NCBI RefSeq assembly: GCF_963678195.1
Contig: NZ_OY782759.1
Location: 2,418,001-2,482,000 of the forward strand
DNA from: an uncultured Hyphomonas sp.
GTDB lineage: Bacteria; Pseudomonadota; Alphaproteobacteria; Caulobacterales; Hyphomonadaceae
DNA: 64,000 nucleotides
Direction of reading: 5' to 3'
The notes beneath the pieces are model-generated. The model was given only the letters and a program-made list of their open reading frames with translations. It made no database searches and was not told the DNA's origin. Positions within the stretch are counted from its first letter, which is position 1, and each line of letters starts with the position of its first letter. The translations under genes were made by a program, and so were the position numbers. Positions 52,125 to 61,298 of this stretch are shown one piece after another.

Positions 52125-52868
52125 ATGTCTGCTTCGAAACCCGACAAACAGACCTCCTGCCAAACCGACATTTTGATGGAAGGTCGCGGTTTGGAGCGAA
52201 CCTTCGTGACAGGCGAAGTGGCTGTCCACGCTTTACGCGGCGTCGATATTTCCCTGAAACGCGGTGAACTGGTTGTGCTGCTCGGCCATTCCGGCAGCGG
52301 CAAGTCCGCCCTGCTTAACATACTTGGCGGGCTGGACCGGGCGACCGCCGGCACACTACATTTCGACGGACATGACCTGACACATGCAAGTGATGATGAG
52401 CTGACGCGTTACCGCCGACGCTCGGTCGGATTTGTATTCCAGTTCTACAATCTCGTCGCCGGGCTGACCGCGAAAGAAAACGTGTCACTGGTCACAGAAA
52501 TCGCGAAAAGCCCGATGAAACCGGAAGAAGCGCTTGGACTGGTGGATCTGGGAGACAGGATCGAGCATTTCCCCGCTCAGCTTTCTGGCGGCGAACAGCA
52601 ACGGGTGGCCGTGGCAAGAGCCATCGCGAAACGCCCGCAGATCCTCTTCTGCGATGAGCCGACCGGCGCTCTGGACAGCCAGACCGGCATTCGCGTGCTT
52701 GAAGCACTGGACCGGGTAAATCGCGAACTTTCCACGACCATGCTGATTATCACCCACAATGTCGGAATTGGCGACATCGCCGACAGGGTCCTGCGCATGC
52801 AGGATGGGCTGATTATTGAGGAAACGGCTCCGAAACGCAGACTGAAGCCCTCGGAGATTTCCTGGTGA
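52125..52868 (+). CDS. ABC transporter ATPase, LolD/MacB type
   Basis: 247 residues from ATG 52125. Walker A 'GHSGSGKSALLNILGG', Q-loop 'FVFQFYNL', signature 'LSGGEQQRVAVARAI', Walker B 'ILFCDEPTGALD', His switch 'IITHN'. This branch powers mechanotransmission across the envelope instead of direct substrate passage. Stop overlaps the permease start (GTGA). Confidence 0.93.
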   Translation: MSASKPDKQTSCQTDILMEGRGLERTFVTGEVAVHALRGVDISLKRGELVVLLGHSGSGKSALLNILGGLDRATAGTLHFDGHDLTHASDDELTRYRRRSVGFVFQFYNLVAGLTAKENVSLVTEIAKSPMKPEEALGLVDLGDRIEHFPAQLSGGEQQRVAVARAIAKRPQILFCDEPTGALDSQTGIRVLEALDRVNRELSTTMLIITHNVGIGDIADRVLRMQDGLIIEETAPKRRLKPSEISW

Positions 52869-55237
52869 AGGGTCTTTCGCCTCTCGACATCAAGTTGCTT
52901 CGCGATATCTGGCACATGCGCGGCCAGGCCATCGCTGTCGGTATTATCGTGGCCTGCGGCGTTGCCATAATGGTCATGGCGCTTGGTACGCTCAGCACAC
53001 TGAGCGCGAGCCGGGACGCCTATTATGAACGCTACCGTTTCGCGGACGTCTTCACGTCCGTGCGCCGAGCCCCGGAGAGCGCTGCGGCCAGTTTGCGGGA
53101 AATCGATGGCGTCCAGACCATCGAGACCCGCATCGTGCGCCTTGTCATCCTACGGATTCCCGGCGTCGAGGAACCGGCAAACGCACAGATTGTTTCGCTG
53201 CCGGAGACAGGCCAGAGCATACTGAACCGGCTCGTTCTGTTCAGTGGTCGGTATCCGGAGGCACGTTCACCGGATGAGATCATCATTTCGAATGCCTTCG
53301 CCGAGGCCAACGGCCTGCAGACAGGCGATGCGATTGAGGCCGTCATGAATGGCCGCCTGCGATCTCTCACCATTGTTGGCATCGGCGATAGTCCGGAATT
53401 CATTTATGCGCTTGGTCCCGGCACCCTGATGCCCGACGACCGGCTGTTCGGCATATTCTGGATGCGCAGGCCAGCACTTGAGGCTGCATTCGATCTCGAT
53501 GGCGCCTTCAACAGCGTCAGCCTGACCGTGGCGCCAGGAACAGACACTGCGATCGTCATAGACCAGGTGGACGACGTGCTTGCCCCCTTCGGCGGAACAG
53601 GCGCAATCGACCGGTCTGATCAATTATCCAATGCGTTTGTCGAATCCGAGATGAACCAGCTGAAGACGATGGCAAGGATCATTCCTGCCGTCTTTCTCGC
53701 TGTTTCCGCGGTGCTGATACACTCCATACTCAATCGCCTGATCCAGACAGAGCGCCAGCAGATCGGTCTGTTCAAGGCATTCGGCTATTCCCGCCGGGAA
53801 ATCACCTGGCACTATCTGAAGTTCGCGATTGCGATAACGGCCGGCGGTGTCCTGGCAGGGTTCGCTCTTGGCTTCATCCTCCAGAACCTGATTACACAAT
53901 TGTACGCGGAGACATTCCGGATCCCGGACCTGACCTGGCGCATCGACAGTTTTGCCCTTTTCGCCAGCTCGATTGCAGCGCTCGGGTCCGCCATTGCCGG
54001 TTCGGTGAGCGCCGCTCTTGGTGCCGCGAAACTTTCACCCGCCGAGGCCATGCAACCTGCTCCGCCGGTCAACTATCATCAGGGCTGGCTGCGCTATATC
54101 CTGAAGATGCGGTGGCTGGATGAGCCCACGCGCCTCATCCTGCGCCATCTGTTCCGCTTTCCCGCGCGGACTGCCGCCAACCTGTTCGGCATCGCTGCGG
54201 CAGTCGCCCTGCTGGTCAGCACGCTTTTCAGTTTCGATGCAATCGACACAATGATGGACCAGATGTTCTTCCGCACAAACGCCCACGATGCGGCCATTAC
54301 CTTCTTCGAAGGGCGAAACGATTCAGCCTTGTCCGAACTCTCACGCCTCCCTGGCGTAATGAAAGCCGAAGGCGTGCGGGATATCCCTGCCACCCTCGAA
54401 GCCGGACACAGATCCGAAAGGGTTGCCATCACGGGATTGCCAGCAGGGGCGCAGTTGAGACGCGTCCTGTCAGCTGACGGACGTTATGTTGACGTTCCCT
54501 CAACAGGGATCGTTCTCTCCTCACAACTCGCCACCATGCTACACGTCACGACAGGAGATGTCGTAACAGCTCATTTTCTGGATGCGACCCGGCCAGTTGT
54601 CGACCTCCCGGTAACTGCAATCGTCGATGAATTTGTCGGGACACCGGCATTCATGGATCTCCATACATTGAATACCCTTCTGGACCAGCCCCCAACTATA
54701 TCAGGCGCGTTCCTCAAGCTTGACCCACATGCGCAGACGGCATTCGAGGAAGCCGTGATCGAGCGGCCGGGGATCGCGGGTGTTTCACTACGGGCGGCGG
54801 CAATCGACTCCTTTGAAGAAACGCTGCAGGAAACAATCTATATCATGATGAGCATTTATGCCGTCATTGGCGGGGCAATCGCCGCGGGCGTCGTTTACAA
54901 TGCAGCGCGCATCAGCCTGACTGAACGGGGCCGGGAACTTGCAAGCCTCCGGGTTCTCGGGTTCACCCATCGCGAAGTCGGTTATATCCTGCTTGGAGAG
55001 CTCGCACTGGTTGCGCTCGTTGGAATTCCGATTGGCTGTATCGGGGGACTTGCATTGGCGCACCTGATTGCAACGGCAATGGCCACTGAATTGTACCGGA
55101 TCCCTGTCGTCGTGAACCCTTCCACTTTGGGCATTGCCGCAATGATCGTATTGTTCTCGTCAACAATTGCCGCCTTGTTTGTTGTCCGGAGAGTGCGCTC
55201 TCTGGATCTTATCGCGGTGCTCAAAACAAGGGAATAA
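52865..55237 (+). CDS. FtsX/MacB-type ABC permease, duplicated form
   Basis: 790 residues from GTG 52865. Two copies of the MacB-like periplasmic core and FtsX domain: N-terminal helix, periplasmic domain, then three helices starting 'IPAVFLAVSAVLIHSILNRL', repeated in the second half ('FPARTAANLFGIAAAVALLV', 'MMSIYAVIGGAIAAGVVYNA'). Eight helices in all, so one chain can do the job of a MacB dimer. 'RQQIGLFKAFGYSRREI' and 'GRELASLRVLGFTHREV' are the paired cytosolic coupling helices. Confidence 0.92.
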   Translation: MKGLSPLDIKLLRDIWHMRGQAIAVGIIVACGVAIMVMALGTLSTLSASRDAYYERYRFADVFTSVRRAPESAAASLREIDGVQTIETRIVRLVILRIPGVEEPANAQIVSLPETGQSILNRLVLFSGRYPEARSPDEIIISNAFAEANGLQTGDAIEAVMNGRLRSLTIVGIGDSPEFIYALGPGTLMPDDRLFGIFWMRRPALEAAFDLDGAFNSVSLTVAPGTDTAIVIDQVDDVLAPFGGTGAIDRSDQLSNAFVESEMNQLKTMARIIPAVFLAVSAVLIHSILNRLIQTERQQIGLFKAFGYSRREITWHYLKFAIAITAGGVLAGFALGFILQNLITQLYAETFRIPDLTWRIDSFALFASSIAALGSAIAGSVSAALGAAKLSPAEAMQPAPPVNYHQGWLRYILKMRWLDEPTRLILRHLFRFPARTAANLFGIAAAVALLVSTLFSFDAIDTMMDQMFFRTNAHDAAITFFEGRNDSALSELSRLPGVMKAEGVRDIPATLEAGHRSERVAITGLPAGAQLRRVLSADGRYVDVPSTGIVLSSQLATMLHVTTGDVVTAHFLDATRPVVDLPVTAIVDEFVGTPAFMDLHTLNTLLDQPPTISGAFLKLDPHAQTAFEEAVIERPGIAGVSLRAAAIDSFEETLQETIYIMMSIYAVIGGAIAAGVVYNAARISLTERGRELASLRVLGFTHREVGYILLGELALVALVGIPIGCIGGLALAHLIATAMATELYRIPVVVNPSTLGIAAMIVLFSSTIAALFVVRRVRSLDLIAVLKTRE

Positions 55238-55239
55238 AG

Positions 55240-56472
55240 ATGCCATCAGTCCGCATGCGTATCTGGATTGGTCTCGCAGCGATTGCTGCCCTGGGGTTTG
55301 CATGGGCCTTTTCCCCCAGTGCCATAGAGGTGGATGCCGCCTATGTAACGCGTGAAGACATGACCGTTACCGTTTCCGACGACGGCATGACCCGGGTCCG
55401 CGATGTATTCGTATTGTCGGCTCCGCTCGACGGAACAATGTCGCGCGTTGAGGTCGAGCCCGGCGACCAGGTCACCGCCGAGGAAACGGTTATCTCAACA
55501 ATTCGCCCATTGATGCCGCCGCTCTTGCCGGCCCGAACCACGGCGCAGCTGAAGTCCAACATCTCGTCTGCGGAAGCAGCCCTGACGGCGGCGCGGGCCG
55601 ATGCCGAGCGCCTGCGCGCCGAACACAATCGCCTCAAGCGAGACCTGGACCGGGCCAAAAAGCTTCTGGAGTCTTCAACGGTATCTCAGCAGGCAGTGGA
55701 CAATGCCGAAGCCGCCGAACGGGAGGGCTATCTGGCCCTGCGCTCCAGCGAAGCGCTGATCGGTGTCCGGCGTCAGGAGCTCGCAGCGGCGCGTGCCGCC
55801 CTGATGCCCAGCGAGACGCAGAATGGCAGCGACATGGTGGCGGTGATCGCCCCCCTGTCGGGACAGATTCTGGCGGTGAACCGCGAAAGCGAAGGTCCGA
55901 TTGCTCAGGGCACACCCATTGTCGAGATTGGTGACCTCGGATCCCTGGAATGCGTCGCAGACTTCCTGTCGGAGGAGGCTGTGCGCGTAAAGCCGGGAGA
56001 CCTCGTCACATTCACGGACTGGGGCGGCGAACCACTCCCCGGCCGCGTTCGCCGTGTGGAGCCAGCAGGCTTCACGAAAGTGTCGGCGCTCGGAATAGAA
56101 GAACAACGGGTCAACATCGTCATGGATCTGAGCGATCCAGGAGCGCGTCAGAACCTCGGGCACGGTTATCGGTTTGTCGCCAATATTGCCGTGTGGGAGG
56201 GAACAAACCGCTTGGTTGTGCCGATGTCCGCCCTGTTTCGTGATGCCGATGGCTGGGCGGTATATGTCATAGCCAATGGGCGGGCCGAATGGCGCAGCGT
56301 GGAGGTCGGCCACACCAATCGCACCTATGCCGAAATCCTGGGAGGTATAGCAGAAGGTACACCGGTCGTTGTCCACCCACCCCGCCAATTGGAAGCCGGC
56401 GCGAAAGTGAAAGTACGCGCGGAATCAAAGGCGAAACGCACGCCAGACAAAACACTGACGGGCGCGCGCTAG
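55240..56472 (+). CDS. HlyD-family periplasmic adaptor
   Basis: 410 residues, 2 nt after the permease. N-terminal membrane anchor ('IGLAAIAALGFAWAFSPSA'), beta-barrel/lipoyl half ('SAPLDGTMSRVEVEPGDQVTAEETVIS'-region), a coiled-coil hairpin (about 100-200), second lipoyl half ('VIAPLSGQILAVNRESEG') and C-terminal beta domains. Links the ABC permease to an outer-membrane channel that is not encoded here. The three genes form one exporter operon resembling DevBCA/MacAB; cargo unknown. Confidence 0.92.
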   Translation: MPSVRMRIWIGLAAIAALGFAWAFSPSAIEVDAAYVTREDMTVTVSDDGMTRVRDVFVLSAPLDGTMSRVEVEPGDQVTAEETVISTIRPLMPPLLPARTTAQLKSNISSAEAALTAARADAERLRAEHNRLKRDLDRAKKLLESSTVSQQAVDNAEAAEREGYLALRSSEALIGVRRQELAAARAALMPSETQNGSDMVAVIAPLSGQILAVNRESEGPIAQGTPIVEIGDLGSLECVADFLSEEAVRVKPGDLVTFTDWGGEPLPGRVRRVEPAGFTKVSALGIEEQRVNIVMDLSDPGARQNLGHGYRFVANIAVWEGTNRLVVPMSALFRDADGWAVYVIANGRAEWRSVEVGHTNRTYAEILGGIAEGTPVVVHPPRQLEAGAKVKVRAESKAKRTPDKTLTGAR

Positions 56473-56554
56473 GCCCTTTCGGAAAATACGCATCGTGCTC
56501 CCTGCCGTGTCGCGCTACTATGCGTCACGGAGCAAATAAACAGGGAGGAGACAA

Positions 56555-56992
56555 ATGCGCCTGAGAAATGGAAACTGGGTGGTCGTCTGCGACGCCGGGA
56601 AATATGTCGTCTATGAAAATCAGGGCGATACGGACCGTCTGGACCTACGCGTCATCAGCTTCGATGAAAATACCAATCCGCCAACGCACCAACAAGGCTC
56701 TGACAGACCTGGACGCCTTCCGAGCCACGATGGGCAAAACGCGTCCGTTGGAGACACAGACTGGCACGCACAGGAAGAAACGCGCTTTATTTCAATGCTG
56801 GCCAGACAGATGGACGGCTGGGCTACTGGTGAACCTTCACGTCGCTTCGTTCTGATCGCAGACCCGAAATCCATGGGAACCCTGCGCCAATCGCTGAACG
56901 ACCACACATTGAGCCGGATCGATCACACCGTGACCGGAGACCACGCCCATCGCCCGGTTGAGGCGATCGAAGCGCTGATCAACGGGGCCTGA
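56555..56992 (+). CDS. Host-attachment-family protein (baeRF-like)
   Basis: 145 residues with an excellent ribosome site (GGGAGGAG). 'NWVVVCDAGKYVVYENQGD', 'HQQGSDRPGR', 'FVLIADPKSMGTLRQSL' and terminal 'VTGDHAHRPVEAIEALI' match the proteobacterial family first named for Agrobacterium host attachment. It is related to eRF1 domain 2-like folds; the biochemical role is unclear and in many genomes it lies in stress islands, as here. Confidence 0.8.
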   Translation: MRLRNGNWVVVCDAGKYVVYENQGDTDRLDLRVISFDENTNPPTHQQGSDRPGRLPSHDGQNASVGDTDWHAQEETRFISMLARQMDGWATGEPSRRFVLIADPKSMGTLRQSLNDHTLSRIDHTVTGDHAHRPVEAIEALINGA

Positions 56993-56996
56993 CGGT

Positions 56997-58271
56997 CTAA
57001 GTCATTCCCCACGCGGCCGCCGCGAACATCGCGATCGCACCGGCTGAAACTGTCAATACGCCGGTCAGCAAAACCAATTTTCTGAAGCCCGGCACTCCCG
57101 CACTTATAGCCAACATGACCTTGAACAAGGTGTTGGCCACAACTGCGATGACGATCGCGCGCGCAGCGGTCAGGTCCGATAAATCAGCCGCGCTCAATCG
57201 CCCCATGGAAAGCGTGACAGCATCGGCATCCACCGCGCCAGCAATGGATGCCACACCAAGGACGCCATTATCTCCCCAAATCTCCTGCGCGATGCGCGAC
57301 AAGACAAGCGCCGCTGTCAGAATTGCAGCAAACACGATTGCCGATTTCAGGTTCAACGGGTTGGGAAGAGAGAGGGCAGTCTCGGTCTTCTCGGTCTGCC
57401 TCCGAAGCATGAACGCGGCGGCCAGCAGCGGCACGGCAAACATCGCACTTAATGGCAACCAGAGATGTGGCAGCAGGCTCGGACGTATTATCGCGACGAT
57501 CAGAGCCGTGCGTGCGACCATGACAGCCCAGGCTGCTGCAACGCCCCCGGCATAGGCCATTGACCGTCCGCCACCCTTTGAAAGCTGAGACAATGACAAG
57601 GTGGCCGCGGTGGATGACGCAAGTCCGCCGGCGAATGCCAGCAAGCCGACACCCGCCCGCTCACCCAACGCCTTCACGCCGACATAGCCCACGAAACCAA
57701 GAGCGCTGATCAGAACCACCATCCACCAGATGTGACGCGGATTGATCACATCGTAGGGGCCAAACCCAATATCGGGCATCGCGGGTAACACCACGATTGT
57801 GATCAACAACAGGCGCAGGAAAGCACTCATTTCATGAGCATCGATCTTGTCCAACAGGCGGTGCATCGGCTCCCGAAGCCAAAGGATGAAAGCTGTTACA
57901 ACGGCCCCACCGCCTGCAAGCAGAGGAGAGATCTCCACCGCAACCGCCCCAAGACTGAACGTGATCAGCGCCGCCACCGCGGTTGTCGCACTGACGTTTC
58001 GTGTCTCATCGATTTGCGCTTCAAATCCCTGGCGAAGCAGCAAGGCCAGGCCAATGGCTCCTGCAGACATGACAAATCCATTTCCACCGTCGAGCACGGC
58101 AAAGAGACCGCCAGACAGACCAATCAGGCCGAAAGTCCGGAAGCCGGCGACTCGGCTGCCACTCGGGTCACCACGCTCTTTCCAACCTCGCTCCAATCCG
58201 ACGATCAGACCGACAGCGAGCGCGGCCAGCAGATCAACTGCCAGAGACAGGACACTTTCCGGTGTCTCCAA
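56997..58271 (-). CDS. MgtC/DUF4010-family membrane protein
   Basis: 424 residues if TTG 58271 is the start: GGAGG lies five nt upstream of it, better than the in-frame TTG at 58292. About twelve membrane helices. N-terminal 'AALAVGLIVGLERGWKER' is the MgtC/SapB motif, with 'GFRTFGLIGLSGGLFAVL'; the rest is DUF4010 ('GVKALGERAGVGLLAFAGGLASSTAATLSLS' region). Function uncertain; MgtC proteins act in low-Mg or phosphate stress. Convergent with the host-attachment gene, 4 nt apart. Confidence 0.85.
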   Translation of the reverse strand: METPESVLSLAVDLLAALAVGLIVGLERGWKERGDPSGSRVAGFRTFGLIGLSGGLFAVLDGGNGFVMSAGAIGLALLLRQGFEAQIDETRNVSATTAVAALITFSLGAVAVEISPLLAGGGAVVTAFILWLREPMHRLLDKIDAHEMSAFLRLLLITIVVLPAMPDIGFGPYDVINPRHIWWMVVLISALGFVGYVGVKALGERAGVGLLAFAGGLASSTAATLSLSQLSKGGGRSMAYAGGVAAAWAVMVARTALIVAIIRPSLLPHLWLPLSAMFAVPLLAAAFMLRRQTEKTETALSLPNPLNLKSAIVFAAILTAALVLSRIAQEIWGDNGVLGVASIAGAVDADAVTLSMGRLSAADLSDLTAARAIVIAVVANTLFKVMLAISAGVPGFRKLVLLTGVLTVSAGAIAMFAAAAWGMT

Positions 58272-58332
58272 GCTTACCTCCAGGTCTTGCAACGCATCAG
58301 TCTAGCTCCAGTCCCGGCCTCCCAGCCATCCG

Positions 58333-58379
58333 TATAATACCCCGGAGCTGGCGACGAATGAGCCGCTTGTGCAAGCGGC
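58333..58379 (+). promoter_or_regulatory. Putative promoter and 18-bp palindromic operator of the nuclease/phosphorylase operon
   Basis: TATAAT at 58333-58338 fits a -10 box; no clear -35 is seen. Downstream, GCCGCTTG-TG-CAAGCGGC (58362-58379) has perfect 8-nt arms, about 24 nt after the -10 and 50 nt before the start codon. A repressor bound here, or an RNA hairpin, could set expression of the three coupled genes. Confidence 0.45.
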
Positions 58380-58428
58380 CGGTCTGTCCTTTGATGGCAT
58401 CTTACATGATACGCGGAAAGACCTTGGC

Positions 58429-59793
58429 ATGACTGACAAGATCACGTTTCTCGGCGGGGTTGGCACTGTGACCGGCTCAAAATACCTGGTCGAAGCGCAA
58501 GGTCAGCGCATTCTGGTGGATTGCGGCCTGTTCCAGGGGTTCAAACAGCTCCGAAACCGGAACTGGCAACCCTTGCCGATTGCACCGAAAGATATCGACA
58601 CGGTCGTTCTGACTCATGCCCATATAGACCATTCAGGTTATCTGCCGCTTCTGGTTCGTGACGGGTTCAAAGGTAATATCCACGCAACCACGCCAACTCG
58701 AGACCTCTGCAACATCCTTTTACCTGACAGCGGATACCTGCAGGAACGCGAAGCCGATATGGCGAACCAGCAGGGTTTTTCCCGCCATCATCCGGCATTG
58801 CCATTGTATACCCAAGAGGATGCCGAGGCCTGCCTGAAGTCATTCCGGACTCACGGATTTTCTGACGTGGTCGATCTGGGAAATGGTGTGAGCGCCACAT
58901 TCGTCGAGGCCGGCCATATTCTCGGCGCGGCATCCATTCTGCTCGACACCGGCTCCACCAAGATCGCGTTCTCGGGCGACCTCGGCCGGTATGACAATCC
59001 GATCATGCATGACCCTGCCGGCATCAGGCGCGCAGACTATGTGCTTGTGGAGTCCACCTATGGCGACACGGTTCACCCCGAGACCGACCCGGAAGATGCG
59101 CTCGAAGCGATTGTGAACCGCACTTTCCAGAGAGGCGGCACGGTCGTAATCCCGTCTTTTGCGGTGGGGCGGGCACAATCCCTCCTGTTTCATATCAGCC
59201 GTCTCCGGGCCAGTGGTCGTATTCCAGAGATGCCGGTCTATCTTGACAGTCCGATGGCGATAAATGTCAGTGAACTGTTTGTCCGCCACGCCGCGGCCCA
59301 CAAACTCACCCGGGAAGAGGCACAGGCAGCATGTGATGTCGCGACCTATACCCGGCTCAGCGAAGAGTCCTGCAAGCTCGATACAGAAATGATGCCGAAG
59401 ATCATCATCTCGGCGAGCGGTATGGCCACCGGTGGGCGCATCCTGCATCACCTGAAAGTCTATGCGCCGGATGCCCGGAACACGATCCTGTTTGCCGGTT
59501 TTCAGGCGGGCGGAACCCGTGGTGCCGCGATGCTGGCAGGCAAGCGCAAGATCAAGATTCATGGCCGCTATTACGAGGTGAATGCGGAGGTTCAAAATCT
59601 CCACATGCTCTCGGCCCATGCCGATTCAGACGAGCTTATGCGTTGGCTCGGCAACTTCGAGACCGCGCCGAATGAAGCCTTTGTCGTGCATGGGGAAGCC
59701 ACGGCCTCTGACATTTTGCGGCACCGGATCAGCGAGGAACTCGGCTGGTCCTGCAGGGTTCCCGAGCAAGGCGAGACGCTGCAGCTGAAATGA
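58429..59793 (+). CDS. Beta-CASP metallo-beta-lactamase RNA nuclease
   Basis: 454 residues from ATG 58429. MBL metal motifs: 'LTHAHIDHSG' (H-x-H-x-D-H), 'EAGHILGAAS', 'FSGDLGRYDNP', then beta-CASP elements 'PVYLDSPMA', 'IIISASGMATGGR' and 'MLSAHADSDEL' and 'FVVHGE'. Such CPSF73-like proteins cut or trim RNA. The stop overlaps the next gene's start (ATGA), so translation is coupled to the nucleotide-salvage enzyme downstream, suggesting that products of RNA decay are recycled. Confidence 0.9.
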   Translation: MTDKITFLGGVGTVTGSKYLVEAQGQRILVDCGLFQGFKQLRNRNWQPLPIAPKDIDTVVLTHAHIDHSGYLPLLVRDGFKGNIHATTPTRDLCNILLPDSGYLQEREADMANQQGFSRHHPALPLYTQEDAEACLKSFRTHGFSDVVDLGNGVSATFVEAGHILGAASILLDTGSTKIAFSGDLGRYDNPIMHDPAGIRRADYVLVESTYGDTVHPETDPEDALEAIVNRTFQRGGTVVIPSFAVGRAQSLLFHISRLRASGRIPEMPVYLDSPMAINVSELFVRHAAAHKLTREEAQAACDVATYTRLSEESCKLDTEMMPKIIISASGMATGGRILHHLKVYAPDARNTILFAGFQAGGTRGAAMLAGKRKIKIHGRYYEVNAEVQNLHMLSAHADSDELMRWLGNFETAPNEAFVVHGEATASDILRHRISEELGWSCRVPEQGETLQLK

Positions 59794-61298
59794 ACGACCA
59801 TCCTTCCAACCTGATGCACGTTCAGCGCCTGGGTGTGTTGACCCAGCATGAACTGATTGCGCTGGTCCACGCCGACTGTCCCGTGTGCCGGTCCGAAGGC
59901 ATGAGCGCTCACAGTCAGGTGACCATAACCCATGGCGAAACCTCTATTATCGCCACTCTTTATCAGGTCACGGAAGACTGGTTGCCGGTCGGCACTGTCG
60001 GCCTCACTGATCTGGCGTGGGACCGACTTGGACTTGAAGCCGATGACAAGGTTCGCATAACGCATGCTCCGCCCCTGACATCTTTGGGGTTTGTGCGCCA
60101 GCGCATCTTTGATGATGGTCTTAACGAGGTACAAATCCGCGAGATCGTTACCGACATTGTGCGCGGCGCCTATTCAGACATCCATTTAACGGCCTTTGTG
60201 ACCGCAACTGCCGCGAAGCCTCTGTCTACGCGTGAAGTCATATCCCTCACCCGCGCCATGATCGATACCGGAGACCGGATCGACTGGGGCGTAACGCCCG
60301 TTGCCGACAAACATTGCGTGGGCGGCCTGCCTGCCAATCGCACCACGCCTATTGTTGTCTCTATCGTGGCAGCGAACGGGCTCCTCATTCCAAAAACCTC
60401 ATCGCGAGCTATCACATCCCCTGCCGGTACAGCTGACACGATGGAAACACTGACGCGCGTGGACCTGAACCGGGACGAATTGCGCAAAGTGATCCAGACC
60501 GAAGGCGGTTGCTTCATCTGGGGAGATGCGGTGGACTTTTCACCCGCTGATACGGCGATCATTCGTGTGGAGCGTGCGCTGAACTTCGACTCGGCCGGTT
60601 CCATGGTCGCGTCCGTTCTGTCCAAGAAGATCGCCGCCGGATCGACGCATGTGGTCATCGACATTCCCGTCGGCCCGACAGCAAAAATCCGGAACCGCGC
60701 ACAAGCGCGGGATCTGGCCGACCTCTTCACCACGGTCGCGAGTACTTTCGGCCTGAAACTAAGGATCGAAGTGTCGGATGGCTCGCAACCGATCGGACGC
60801 GGCATTGGCCCGGCGCTGGAGGCCCGGGACGTTCTCAACGTCCTGAAGCGGGCACCGGACGCCCCACAGGACCTGAGGGCAAAATCTCTCACACTCGCCG
60901 GTGCTGTTCTCGAACTGACAGGAAAAGCCGCAGAGGGTGAAGGACTGACGATTGCGACCCAGACGCTCGACTGTGGCCGGGCCTGGGACAAATTTCTCGC
61001 CATCTGCAAGGCTCAGGGCGGGGTATTTGACCCGCCGGTCGCAAAATTCCAGCGCCCTGTGAATGCGCCCCGCAGTGGCCGTGTCGCCGCCATCGACAAT
61101 CAGCGACTGGCACGCGCGGCGAAACTCGCCGGTGCTCCGGATGACAAGGCGGCAGGCCTGGATCTGCATGTGCGGATTGGCGACACTGTCCGGCAAGGCA
61201 CACCCTTGTATACGCTACACACAGAATCTATCGGCGAGCTGAGCTATGTGCTCGACTATGTGAAATCCAACCCAGACATCATTGAGCTGACACGATGA
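59790..61298 (+). CDS. AMP/thymidine phosphorylase family enzyme, archaeal-type
   Basis: 502 residues. Matches the long 'archaeal' branch of thymidine phosphorylases with an extra N-terminal domain of about 85 residues; characterised archaeal members phosphorolyse AMP, CMP and UMP to base and ribose 1,5-bisphosphate. Signature 'PKTSSRAITSPAGTADTMET' (phosphate/nucleobase site), 'DKHCVGGLPANRTTPI', and 'LDLHVRIGDTVRQG' at the C-terminal lipoyl-like end. Substrate in bacteria is not settled. Coupled by ATGA overlaps to both neighbours. Confidence 0.88.
   Translation: MNDHPSNLMHVQRLGVLTQHELIALVHADCPVCRSEGMSAHSQVTITHGETSIIATLYQVTEDWLPVGTVGLTDLAWDRLGLEADDKVRITHAPPLTSLGFVRQRIFDDGLNEVQIREIVTDIVRGAYSDIHLTAFVTATAAKPLSTREVISLTRAMIDTGDRIDWGVTPVADKHCVGGLPANRTTPIVVSIVAANGLLIPKTSSRAITSPAGTADTMETLTRVDLNRDELRKVIQTEGGCFIWGDAVDFSPADTAIIRVERALNFDSAGSMVASVLSKKIAAGSTHVVIDIPVGPTAKIRNRAQARDLADLFTTVASTFGLKLRIEVSDGSQPIGRGIGPALEARDVLNVLKRAPDAPQDLRAKSLTLAGAVLELTGKAAEGEGLTIATQTLDCGRAWDKFLAICKAQGGVFDPPVAKFQRPVNAPRSGRVAAIDNQRLARAAKLAGAPDDKAAGLDLHVRIGDTVRQGTPLYTLHTESIGELSYVLDYVKSNPDIIELTR

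Noticed and set aside
58290-58292. TTG at 58292 as start of the MgtC/DUF4010 gene
   Set aside because: The in-frame TTG at 58271 has GGAGG at ideal distance, while 58292 has no ribosome site.
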